From positions 1-20,406 of the forward strand of contig JAFVHC010000252.1 in NCBI GenBank assembly GCA_017474705.1: 20,406 nucleotides of DNA, given 5' to 3'. This DNA is from Bacillota bacterium (GTDB taxonomy: Bacteria > Bacillota > Clostridia > Lachnospirales > Bianqueaceae). Made by a program: the position numbers and the translations under genes. Shown piece after piece: positions 1 through 7,942 of this stretch. The notes under the pieces are model-generated. The model searched no databases, was not told the DNA's origin, and saw only the letters and a list, made by a program, of their open reading frames with translations. Position 1 is the stretch's first letter. Each line of letters begins with the position of its first letter.

Positions 1-1
1 C

Positions 2-1237
2 ACAGTTTTATCGATCATTCTTTATTCATGTTTCTTGTATCTCCTGCAATTTACAAATATGAATGAAGTCGGCTTGATTCCTATCAAAGCAGGAATTGCT
101 TTTGTTCTTTCCTTCCTGGTTAAACGGAGTCGGATTCCTCTTCATTTACTTGCCGCCAGCATAGCTGTATTTATTCATTTAGCGATTGGGACAGTGGCAG
201 ATGTAGGGGTCATATTGATTCATCCGAGTCTATCATCTCTTCATATTGGCTTTATGAGATTACGATTCGATTTTCATCTGCACGTTCTTCAGATCATTGT
301 ACACATTATTATCTTATGGGGATCTACTTTGTTATCGAGGTCTTTATATCGTAAGCTTGCTTCCATACGAGAAGAGTATCAATGTATTCTTGCAGGAATA
401 ACTCTTTTAGCTGCCATGGTCACTCAGGCTTTACTACATGTAATCAAGACAGCCCCTTTGGGTATTTCCGAAACAACAACGATCCTCTCCTGGATTCTCT
501 TGATGCTTTGTGTCATTATGCTGCTCGTTTTGTTTTCGATTCGAACACGATGGGAATCAGAACATTACACTAAGAGCCTTCTCTTATCCATGAATCATGA
601 AATATCCCAGGGATTCAATCTACTGGCTAACAAAAACGATGAACTACGTATTCAGGCTCATGACTTTCGAAGCCACCTGATGACGATTCATAATATGCCG
701 GAAAAAGAACGGCAAGAGTATATTGCTGAATTGCTGAAACATCAAACCGGAAAAACTATGATTATCAGTACCGGCAATAGATTTATCGATGCAGTACTGT
801 ATAGCAAAATTCCATTGATTGAACAAAATCAGATACGCTTCTCTCACAATATCCGTATCCCGAAAACCGTTTGTTTTTCAATGACAGATCTATGTACAAT
901 TGTAAGCAATCAGATGGATAATGCCATCGAGGCTTGTTGTAAGATTGATGACCCTGAAAAAAGATGGATCCGCTATACGATAGATCAAACAGGAGATTTT
1001 TATGCTTTCATTTGTGAAAACAGTATTGTAGAAAATTCCGTAACAGAATCAACACTTCGAACCACATCTAAACCCGAAGATAGATACAAACATGGATTTG
1101 GAATACGGAGCATAGACATGTGCGCGGAGCGTAATCAAGGATCGGTGTCATACGAGATAACAAGCACCGAATTCTTATCCAGAGTCATTCTTCAAAACAA
1201 TTTGGACACAAATGATGTCAATTCAGACAATCCATGA
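2..1237 (+). CDS. GHKL-type sensor histidine kinase, AgrC-like (5' end cut off)
   Basis: The reading frame is already open at the first base of the window, and the residues before the first possible TTG start (35) read like a membrane helix, so the true start is probably upstream. Counting from that TTG, the first ~170 residues are hydrophobic with several membrane segments. A coiled linker follows, then an H-box-like motif HDFRSHL with the presumed phospho-accepting His at residue 209. The N-box is NQMDNAIEAC near residue 290 and a G-box-like HGFGIRSI lies near residue 354. This order (multi-pass membrane sensor, degenerate DHp, GHKL ATPase) is that of AgrC/ComD-type kinases, which sense peptides and phosphorylate a LytTR-family regulator. 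No response regulator is visible, so it may lie upstream. Family is confident; the signal is unknown. The region is clearly richer in A+T than the genes from 2820 on. Confidence 0.85.
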   Translation, partial: TVLSIILYSCFLYLLQFTNMNEVGLIPIKAGIAFVLSFLVKRSRIPLHLLAASIAVFIHLAIGTVADVGVILIHPSLSSLHIGFMRLRFDFHLHVLQIIVHIIILWGSTLLSRSLYRKLASIREEYQCILAGITLLAAMVTQALLHVIKTAPLGISETTTILSWILLMLCVIMLLVLFSIRTRWESEHYTKSLLLSMNHEISQGFNLLANKNDELRIQAHDFRSHLMTIHNMPEKERQEYIAELLKHQTGKTMIISTGNRFIDAVLYSKIPLIEQNQIRFSHNIRIPKTVCFSMTDLCTIVSNQMDNAIEACCKIDDPEKRWIRYTIDQTGDFYAFICENSIVENSVTESTLRTTSKPEDRYKHGFGIRSIDMCAERNQGSVSYEITSTEFLSRVILQNNLDTNDVNSDNP

Positions 1238-1312
1238 ATCATCATTCAAAATCGGTGGTAGACTGGTGACATGAAAGGAATCCGTGGCAAGGGAACAGAA
1301 AGGAGCAACACC

Positions 1313-1325
1313 ATGAAAAAAAATG
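1313..1325 (+). other. A8 tract between a well-placed ATG and the downstream reading frame
   Basis: A ribosome site AAAGGAG (1299-1305) sits 7 bases before an ATG at 1313, which is ideal spacing. That ATG opens a frame which stops after 25 codons. The next long frame starts at an ATG at 1323, 17 bases from the ribosome site. The two are separated by eight consecutive A (1316-1323). With seven A, the ATG at 1313 would run directly into the long frame as MKKMISAFLVLVIVL, a textbook signal peptide with its basic n-region. The tract is therefore a single-base frameshift: a sequencing error, a mutation, or a slippage switch. Confidence 0.75.
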
Positions 1326-2009
1326 ATTTCTGCTTTTTTAGTTCTAGTTATAGTATTATCAACTCAAACACCTCTTTTTGCATTATCTGAGAATCAGAAA
1401 AATGATGAAGAAAATGTCAAAGCAACTTATCAACGTTTATTTAAGGATGCAGGAGTTAGTATCAATGATGACGCTGTATTCATGCTATCAATTGCAGAAA
1501 ACGACACTGGTGAAAAGACCACTGTTTTACAGGCAATTGAAACTTTTGGAAGTTCAACAAAAGTGACCTTTTTGGTTTCTTATCTTGAAGACGAATATGG
1601 TAATATTCAATTCATTGATCCATTGAACGAGGGGGAAACTCGTGGTTCAGGTGGTGGTACTAAAGGAACTGTAACTGCATCAGCCTATTGGAATTCTGCG
1701 ACGATAGCAGGAAATACTACATACAGACCATATAAGCTAGAAACTGTAACTACAGGCACAACAAAAAAACTAGTGAAGTATCTTACGAATGGACATGCTT
1801 ATACTTCAAGCGGAACATACGTTGGAATCTATGGATATAGCATTGACATAGAGAAAAACCCGCCTATAGCAAACCATATGTACTCAACTACAAGTTACGC
1901 TCCATACTATTACTATACTATTTTTGCACATAGAATAAGAATAGTCATAGGTAATGGAGCTGAACAGTATATCAGGTTGGTAGGCGACCCTATGCCTTAT
2001 CTTAATTAA
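1323..2009 (+). CDS. secreted protein of unknown function, start region frameshifted
   Basis: I do not recognise this 228-residue protein. Its N-terminus is a hydrophobic stretch followed by a probable signal peptidase I site after PLFA (about residue 19), so it is likely exported. The mature part has a charged N-terminal region (residues 20-100), then a Gly/Ser/Thr-rich stretch (GSGGGTKG near 110) and a Tyr/Thr-rich C-terminal half that looks like beta-structure. No catalytic motif was seen. The coordinates use the in-frame ATG at 1323. The better ribosome site serves an ATG at 1313 that is out of frame by one base because of an A8 tract, so the intended product probably begins MKKM. It lies 85 bases after the kinase gene and 15 bases before the lipoprotein gene, so the three may be co-transcribed. 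Confidence 0.6.
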   Translation: MISAFLVLVIVLSTQTPLFALSENQKNDEENVKATYQRLFKDAGVSINDDAVFMLSIAENDTGEKTTVLQAIETFGSSTKVTFLVSYLEDEYGNIQFIDPLNEGETRGSGGGTKGTVTASAYWNSATIAGNTTYRPYKLETVTTGTTKKLVKYLTNGHAYTSSGTYVGIYGYSIDIEKNPPIANHMYSTTSYAPYYYYTIFAHRIRIVIGNGAEQYIRLVGDPMPYLN

Positions 2010-2024
2010 ACCACAAATAGTAAA

Positions 2025-2642
2025 ATGAAGACGCGAAAACTGTCATTTCTTGTAGTAGCATTTATCCACTTGACATTGGTTTTATTATGCAGCTGCAAAA
2101 AACAAGAGCCTAAAGCATTAAAGACATCTGTTGTCGGAGTCGAATTTGATGAGTATTTTGATGAATCCTTTGCTGTCCTTTCAGAGCAACTGACACTTAA
2201 TGGAATTATCATGAAACTGAATGAGTCATTCGGAACCTATTCATTATCGGAATCTATTGAGGGGCAACAAACTGAAGTAGAACTCTATTTTCTCTATGGG
2301 AACTATAACAGTTTGCTGCAGGATTACGCTAATGAGAAGCCAGTTAAGAACCATCATTTGGGCACTTTCCGCAAAGTATGGAAATGGGGTTCTGAGAGAA
2401 GCGAGTCAGATTACTACCCTTATGTGAAAAAAGTATATGAATACCTCATAGGCAAGTACGGGGAACCCTATGAAAAGTCTGGACTTGATGTTTATGATAT
2501 AAATAAAACCAATGGGATTGCAGAATGGAGACGAGTTTCCTTGGCTAATCCAGATATTGAGCTCTCCTTTAAGAAAGATCATTCAGGCGCACAGCTCATT
2601 CTTTATCAGGTTAACCCAGATATCGTGGATTATTTGTACTAA
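2025..2642 (+). CDS. small putative lipoprotein of unknown function
   Basis: This 205-residue protein begins with a basic n-region (MKTRK), a hydrophobic core and a Cys-containing end LCSCKK. This is consistent with a lipoprotein signal with lipidation at Cys24, although the lipobox is not perfect. The mature part is acidic and aromatic-rich with no family motif that I recognise. The ribosome site is weak: the 15 bases between the preceding stop (2007-2009) and this ATG hold no purine run, so it may be translated by coupling to the upstream secreted protein. The shared AT-rich composition and tight spacing suggest that the two exported proteins belong together. Expression ends at the hairpin terminator at 2730-2815. 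Confidence 0.6.
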   Translation: MKTRKLSFLVVAFIHLTLVLLCSCKKQEPKALKTSVVGVEFDEYFDESFAVLSEQLTLNGIIMKLNESFGTYSLSESIEGQQTEVELYFLYGNYNSLLQDYANEKPVKNHHLGTFRKVWKWGSERSESDYYPYVKKVYEYLIGKYGEPYEKSGLDVYDINKTNGIAEWRRVSLANPDIELSFKKDHSGAQLILYQVNPDIVDYLY

Positions 2643-2647
2643 TAAAA

Positions 2648-2669
2648 GGAATCTACCTTGAGTGATTCC
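2648..2669. repeat. short inverted repeat downstream of the lipoprotein gene
   Basis: GGAATC (2648-2653) and GATTCC (2664-2669) form a perfect 6-bp inverted repeat with a 10-base loop, just after the lipoprotein stop codon. No T-tract follows, so it is not a terminator by itself. It could protect the 3' end of the transcript or be chance. Confidence 0.3.
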
Positions 2670-2729
2670 ATTCAGAGAGAGTTCAAAAAAGTATCAATCA
2701 TCTCGGCCAATGCGAAAAAACATGATAAA

Positions 2730-2815
2730 GAGGGCCGTACCTATATATCCGCGCTCGCGTATTTTGCTTTAGCAAACCTAGCGAGCAAGGTTATATAGGT
2801 ACGGCCCCTCTTTTT
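2730..2815 (+). terminator. three-tier hairpin terminator between convergent genes
   Basis: The outer stem pairs GGCCGTACCTATATA (2733-2747) perfectly with 2792-2806 and is extended by GAG/CTC across a one-base bulge. Inside it, GCTCGC (2753-2758) pairs with GCGAGC (2781-2786). Inside that, TTTGC (2763-2767) pairs with GCAAA (2772-2776) around a four-base loop. A TCTTTTT run (2809-2815) follows on the + strand, fitting factor-independent termination of the lipoprotein transcript. On the - strand an A6 run at 2715-2720 gives U6 about ten bases past the stem, so it may also end the ligase operon, whose stop codon is only 5 bases away. Confidence 0.8.
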
Positions 2816-2819
2816 CGGC

Positions 2820-4561
2820 TTATTTTGTGTTTTGGGCCTGGATCTTCATCAATTCCTCTTCCTCCAGCTGCCGGTAGGCCACTTTGCCGACCAACGTCTT
2901 GGGCATGTCGGTCTTGAACTCGATCTCGTACGGCATGGCGTATTTGGCGATATGCTCGCGGCAGTAATCCATCAGGATCTGACGCGTCTCTTCTGTGGGA
3001 TCCGCCTTGGCCGTCAGCTTGACGAACGCCTTGACCTTCTGCATCTTATAGGGATCCGGCACGCCGATGACCAGCTCATCTGGACGAAATCATGGGCATC
3101 CAGGATGTTCTCGATCTGGCCCGGATATACGTTGTAACCGGAGGTCACGATCATGCGCTTGGCCCGGCCACGGAAGAATACGAACCCTTCCGGATCCATG
3201 GTGCCCAGGTCGCCGGTGTAGACCCAGGTCAGTCCGTCCGCATGGCGGCGCAGGGTATCGTTGGTCTCCTCCTCGTTGTTGATGTACTCCTTCATTACGG
3301 TGGGGCCGGCCAGCAGTATCTCACCCTCTTCTCCATAGGGCAGTTCTTCGTCCGTGCCCGGTTTGACGATCTTGATATAGGTGTCCGGGAACGGTACGCC
3401 GATACTGCCCTCCTTGGACATATGCGGCGGTGTCAGGCAGCAGGCAGTGACCGTTTCGGTCGTACCGTAGCCTTCCCGCACCTGGATCTTGGCGTTATGG
3501 TCATACAGGAAGGTGTCCAGCTTTTTCTTCAGTTCGATGGACAAGGAATCGCCGCCGGAGAAAACACCCTTCAGACAGCTCAAGTCCGCTCCATTCATGG
3601 TCGGTAGGCGCAGCAGTGCTTCATACAATGTGGGTACGCCGGCGATGAAGTTGCACTGGTATTTCGTGATCTGCTTGGCATAGGATTTCGGCGTAAAGCG
3701 CGGGATCAGGATGCAGCGACCTCCATTGCACAGCATGGAATGGATGCAGACTCCCAGACCGAATCCATGGAACAATGGCATGGCAGCCAGCATCTTGTCG
3801 CCCCGTCGGAACATGGGATTCGTCGCCACGATCTGCGCCCCAAGCGCATTGAAGTTGCCGTTGGTCAGCGCGATGCCCTTAGTGGTACCCGTCGTACCAC
3901 CCGAATACAGAATGACCGCTGTATCCGAAAAGCCTTTCTGCACTTTATAGTTGTAGAAGCAGGCTTTGCCCAAGCGCAGGAATTCTTTCCAGCGGATGAC
4001 CGGCGCGTCCTTGGGGATCTTTTCGATCTTGCGGCCCGCGGTCAGCATATATCCGGCCTTGACCGGCTTGGACAACGCATCTTTGATGCTGGCGATGATG
4101 ATGTTGACCACCTTGGTATTCTTGCGGATCCTTTCGAATTTCCCGTAGAACTGATCCAGCGTGATGGCGGTCACACTTTCGGAGAAGTTCAGATAATGCT
4201 CGATCTCCTTCTCCGCGGACAGCGGATGGATCATGTTGGCGATGGCACCGATCAGGTTGACCGCGTAAAGCATATACAGCGCCTGGGGGCAGTTCGGCAT
4301 CGCGATCGTGACTTTGTCCCCCTCGCGGACGCCGATGGTCCTGAGGGACTTCGCGCACTTCTCGATGTTCTCGATCAGCGCACGGTAGGTCGTAGGCCGG
4401 CCCATAAAGTCGAAAGCGACCTGGTTCGGATGTTCCTTGGCGATCTTTTCGACCGCTTCGAACATTGAACCTTGAAAATAATCCAGATACAGCGGTATAT
4501 CTTCCGTATGGCCCTTCCATGGCATTTTCGCCGTGATCGGGGCATCGTTCCATGTATTCAT
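2820..4561 (-). pseudogene. long-chain acyl-CoA ligase (AMP-binding family), frameshifted near the C-terminus
   Basis: Enzymes of this family activate a fatty acid to acyl-AMP and then to acyl-CoA. Visible motifs are the P-loop YSGGTTGTTKG (residues 219-229), GYGTTET (364-370), YTGDLG (448-453), RGRAKRMI (464-471) and GYNVYP (475-480). The frame starting at the ATG at 4561 has an AAAGGAG site just upstream. It loses homology after residue ~493 (HDFVQ) and stops at 3014. The missing end, DELVIGVPDPYKMQ through TLVGKVAYRQLEE to the stop at 2820, continues in another frame. One base appears to be missing around 3078-3084. The A10 lysine of TLVGK, needed for adenylation, lies beyond the shift, so the 515-residue product would be crippled unless the shift is a sequencing error or is bypassed. 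It is the last gene of the operon, 30 bases after the membrane protein. Substrate chain length cannot be read from the sequence. Confidence 0.9.
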
Positions 4562-4591
4562 GGCAGTTTTTCTCCTTTTAGGTGCGATATA

Positions 4592-5827
4592 TTATGAAAT
4601 GCTTTGTACATCTTCTTTCGTGATCGGGATATCCGAATAACGGGCACGCTCATACACTTCGGTGATCTGCGTAAGATCCTCCGCTTTGACGATCTCCACG
4701 ATCTGCCGCGGTGTATCCGCCGCGGTGATCTTGTCACCCGCTTTGATCCGCCGCTGGATCTTTTTTTGATACATGCGCCGTACCTTTTTATCGTTCGTCA
4801 CATTGAAAAGATCTCTCAGGCTGCGCCGCTCCCGCTTCTCCGGCTTGACCCGTTCGACGAACACGGTGGTATCCGCATAATCGCTGAGAACGTCCTCTTC
4901 GACCCGGTCCATCTTGAACCGCTGATACAGACGATAGAAGATATATCCGATCAGGAACAGTATCACGATGACGCCCAGCACGAACATGATCTTTTCCAGG
5001 ATCAGCCAGATGGGCCAGGTGACGTAATCGTCCGGGACCGTGTTCGGATCCCCCTGTCCGCCCGCTTCATCCACATAGACGGGTCTGGCTTCCGCTTCAG
5101 TCTTGCCGCCGCGGAACAGGAACGACAGCACGAACCGAAGACCTGCCAGAAGCCCTCGGCCTGCCATGGTGAAGATGACATCCAGCCGGGCAAGGACGCC
5201 GACGCCGATCAAGATGAGCAGAACGATAACGAACATCCAGATGACTTTGGAGTTCAGCCGATTGATCTTCTTGATGGACTGACTGGCCGACTCTGTATTG
5301 ACCTCCAGCGTGTCATGGATGTTCATCTGATGGAAGTAGACCAGGTAGGCTACGATCTGCACGATGAAGACCGCAATGATGACCGGCTGTACGAACGGGA
5401 TCTGCATACGCGCACAGAAGATATACGTGATCAAAGCCACAGCGAAAGCGACGATCAAGGTGGCGGAGGTCATCGGGTCATTGACACCCGAGATCTTGCG
5501 CACGTAGATGTAAATGATGTCTGCCAGCACATAGCCGCCGATCAGCGCCATGACCACCGGATTCTTATACAGCAGCATGAGTCCGACCAAAAGGACATGC
5601 GCCAGGAAAAACAAGAAGAAGTTCTTGATCAGGCGGCGAATGATGACGGAATAGACCGGCACCAGAAGAAGCACCATGCACAGAGGCAGGTAGCGGGCAT
5701 CTTTGGAATAGGTCGCCATAAGACAGGCTGCGATCACCGAGACCATGGAGAAAATGTATACGACTTTGGTGATCTCGAACCCGATCCCTTCGAACCGGCT
5801 GGTGGTGGATGTGTTCAGTTCTTCCAT
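4592..5827 (-). CDS. multi-pass membrane protein with DUF4129-like C-terminal tail
   Basis: This 411-residue protein has about seven to nine membrane helices: six in the first ~165 residues, one around 195-213, possibly one around 222-240, and one around 270-292. A charged cytoplasmic tail (about 295-411) follows. The tail ends in YERARYSDIPIT, which resembles the Y-x-x-A-R-Y motif of DUF4129 domains found at the end of TgpA-like transglutaminase membrane proteins. Such proteins are the usual third member of MoxR-DUF58 operons. No transglutaminase Cys-His-Asp domain is visible, so this looks like the membrane scaffold without the protease-like domain. The start overlaps the end of the DUF58 gene by 13 bases and has a GGAGGA site, which supports translational coupling. 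The biochemical role is unknown. Confidence 0.75.
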   Translation of the reverse strand: MEELNTSTTSRFEGIGFEITKVVYIFSMVSVIAACLMATYSKDARYLPLCMVLLLVPVYSVIIRRLIKNFFLFFLAHVLLVGLMLLYKNPVVMALIGGYVLADIIYIYVRKISGVNDPMTSATLIVAFAVALITYIFCARMQIPFVQPVIIAVFIVQIVAYLVYFHQMNIHDTLEVNTESASQSIKKINRLNSKVIWMFVIVLLILIGVGVLARLDVIFTMAGRGLLAGLRFVLSFLFRGGKTEAEARPVYVDEAGGQGDPNTVPDDYVTWPIWLILEKIMFVLGVIVILFLIGYIFYRLYQRFKMDRVEEDVLSDYADTTVFVERVKPEKRERRSLRDLFNVTNDKKVRRMYQKKIQRRIKAGDKITAADTPRQIVEIVKAEDLTQITEVYERARYSDIPITKEDVQSIS

Positions 5828-6921
5828 AGGTAGACATCCTCCAATTCTTCCGGTACTTTACGGCCGGTGAACTCCGGATCGGACATATCCCTGTAGGATA
5901 CGGGCAGGATCCACTGCACCGCCGATATATAAGAGCGCAGTTCCCCGTAAGCTTCTTTCAGATCCGCCCCATAATAGGGCGAGATCAGGACGTACAGCGT
6001 ATCCGGATCACGGGTCTTCAAAGCCTGCTCCAGATCGCGGGCGATCGGGTGATCCACCGCCGCTGTGATATCCAGCCGGGCCAAAGCGCTGAAGATCTCG
6101 TGCACGTGGCCGCTGCTGCTGCCGGCAGGTACAGTGATATCGGTACCGGTGATCAGATCCTTGCCGTTGCAGTACATGCTGACCGGGATCCCATCTTCCT
6201 CGTACTGGGCAGCCAAAGAAGCCGCCATGCGGATGCTCTGCTCATAGAGCCAGGCTTCATAATGCTCCGTGCCCTTCTCCATGTTCAGCAGGATGTGGAT
6301 GGTCTGGGAGACCGTGGGGTCCTGGGTGTTGACCATCCATTCTCCGGCACGGGCGGAGGCATTGAAATTGATCTTGCGGAAGCTGTCGTACGGCTGATAT
6401 TCGCGGATGCCCTTGAACATGTAGGGATCCTCCATCAGCGCACGTTTGGTGACGATCTCTCCGTTCATACGCTCATAGGGGATGCGGAATTCCTCCGTAT
6501 CGATGCGCCGGGGATATACCAACAGGGTGTCGCCGGTGTGGCGTGTCTCGGCCAGTTTGTCCGTGATGAACAGATTGTAGCTGACCAGATCGATGCCCTT
6601 GATGGTGTACACGCCGCGTTCCGTGAACGTATAGGGGATGCGCCGGCGGATCTGCTGATAGAACAGGATACTGAACATGTCATTGCGGTAAAACTCTACG
6701 CTCCCATTGCGCTGGATCTGGAATTTGACGTGGATCCAGGGCAGGGGCAGTTTTTTCGCGTTGGTGATGGTCTCCGTCAGCGTCGTCTGCTCCCTTTCGA
6801 ACATGTAGTGGTCGGTAAAGGCTACCGTTGCCTCCAGGTTGCGGTTCCAGTATTTTTCGTAGATCTTCTTCTGGACCAGATATACGAGCCCGACCACCGC
6901 AAAGATGACGATTATGGGCAT
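5815..6921 (-). CDS. DUF58 domain protein (MoxR partner)
   Basis: The 368-residue protein has one N-terminal membrane helix (residues 2-16), a beta-rich middle part (RRIPYTFTERGVYTIKG, about 92-109), and the DUF58 signature IREYQPYDSFRKINFNASAR at 172-191. A von Willebrand A-like region follows to the C-terminus. In the usual signature a Gly-Asp follows the REY stretch; here it is PYD, so part is retained. DUF58 proteins are almost always encoded beside MoxR ATPases and are thought to be their clients or partners at the membrane. The exact function is not established. It starts 3 bases after the moxR-like stop codon with a modest GAGAGG ribosome site, and its end overlaps the next gene. Confidence 0.9.
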   Translation of the reverse strand: MPIIVIFAVVGLVYLVQKKIYEKYWNRNLEATVAFTDHYMFEREQTTLTETITNAKKLPLPWIHVKFQIQRNGSVEFYRNDMFSILFYQQIRRRIPYTFTERGVYTIKGIDLVSYNLFITDKLAETRHTGDTLLVYPRRIDTEEFRIPYERMNGEIVTKRALMEDPYMFKGIREYQPYDSFRKINFNASARAGEWMVNTQDPTVSQTIHILLNMEKGTEHYEAWLYEQSIRMAASLAAQYEEDGIPVSMYCNGKDLITGTDITVPAGSSSGHVHEIFSALARLDITAAVDHPIARDLEQALKTRDPDTLYVLISPYYGADLKEAYGELRSYISAVQWILPVSYRDMSDPEFTGRKVPEELEDVYLWKN

Positions 6922-6924
6922 AGG

Positions 6925-7881
6925 TTACCTCTCAAAATTCTCAGTCGGCGCCTCTACAGTATTCAGGATATCTTCGATGATCGCTTCGATCTGGGTGGTA
7001 CGGCTGCGCATATTGCTGCGCAGGATGATGCGATGGCCCAGTACCGGCAGTGCCAGTTTCTTGATGTCGTCCGGCGTGACGAAAGTCCGGCCCTGGATGG
7101 CAGCGTAGGCCTGCGCCGCCCGAAGGAAGACGATATTGCCGCGTGGGCTGACGCCCAGCGCGATCTCCTCGCGGCTGCGTGTCGCTTCGATGATCTTGAT
7201 GGCATAGCGGGCGACACTATCGTGGATGAAGACCTCTCCGATCGTCTTCTGCATATCGAGCAGTTCCTCCTGCGTGCAGACAGGTTCGATCTCGTCCTGC
7301 GGCGCACCGGCAACGAAGCGCTTCAGGATGGTCAAAGAATCCTCTGTATCCGTATAACCCATGGACAGCTGCATCATGAAGCGGTCCAACTGTGCTTCCG
7401 GCAGTGGGAAGGTGCCCTGTGTCTCGACGGGGTTCTGTGTCGCGATGACGAAGAACGGTTTGTCCAATATGTAGGTCTTGCCGTCGACGGTGATCTGCTT
7501 CTCTTCCATGCTTTCCAGCAAGGAAGACTGGGTACGCGGCGTCGCACGATTGATCTCATCGCCCAGGAGGATGTTGGTGAACAGCGCACCGGGACGGAAG
7601 ACGAACTCGCCCTCTTTCTGGTTATAATAATTGATACCGATCAGATCGCTCGGCAGAAGGTCCGGTGTGAACTGTACACGTTTGAACGTGCAGGCCACGG
7701 ACTTTGCCAAGGCTTTGGCCAGCATCGTTTTGCCTGTGCCGGGCACGTCCTCGAGCAGCACATGGCCGCCCGCCAGCAGTACCGTCATCACCTGATCGAT
7801 GATATCGGTCTTACCGACGATAACTTTCTCCATGTTGGCCCGAATCTTGTCAGTGATCGGCTTTACCTGTGTGATCTGCAT
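6925..7881 (-). CDS. MoxR-family AAA+ ATPase
   Basis: This is a complete 318-residue MoxR ATPase of normal length. Walker A is DVPGTGKT (45-52), Walker B is ILLGDEINR (104-112), sensor 1 is ATQNP (147-151), and an arginine-finger candidate lies in AQLDRF (Arg167). The C-terminal lid domain contains the SPRG stretch typical of the family. MoxR proteins are chaperone-like ATPases that remodel VWA or DUF58 partners. The DUF58 gene directly follows, which supports that pairing. The ATG at 7881 has a near-perfect AAGGAGGT site. The gene lies 61 bases downstream of the TIR gene on the same strand, with a small hairpin but no terminator between them, so co-transcription is likely. Confidence 0.95.
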   Translation of the reverse strand: MQITQVKPITDKIRANMEKVIVGKTDIIDQVMTVLLAGGHVLLEDVPGTGKTMLAKALAKSVACTFKRVQFTPDLLPSDLIGINYYNQKEGEFVFRPGALFTNILLGDEINRATPRTQSSLLESMEEKQITVDGKTYILDKPFFVIATQNPVETQGTFPLPEAQLDRFMMQLSMGYTDTEDSLTILKRFVAGAPQDEIEPVCTQEELLDMQKTIGEVFIHDSVARYAIKIIEATRSREEIALGVSPRGNIVFLRAAQAYAAIQGRTFVTPDDIKKLALPVLGHRIILRSNMRSRTTQIEAIIEDILNTVEAPTENFER

Positions 7882-7942
7882 AAACTACCTCCTTGATTTG
7901 ACCCGCGGAGCCCCGCAGGTGATACATAGTACTTCCCGGCTG

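Noticed and set aside
4604..5833. 409-codon + strand frame rich in Asp, His and Arg
   Set aside because: It mirrors the membrane protein on the other strand; the D/H/R-rich composition is typical of antisense to hydrophobic coding sequence.
6049..7896. 615-codon open frame on the + strand, antisense to the DUF58 and MoxR genes
   Set aside because: The opposite strand carries two unmistakable families with motifs and ribosome sites. The antisense frame has no ribosome site or domain and arises from codon bias in GC-rich genes.
7902..7919. Hairpin between the TIR and MoxR genes as a terminator
   Set aside because: On the - strand RNA it has a 7-pair GC stem but no U-tract follows, so it should not stop transcription; at most it affects mRNA stability.
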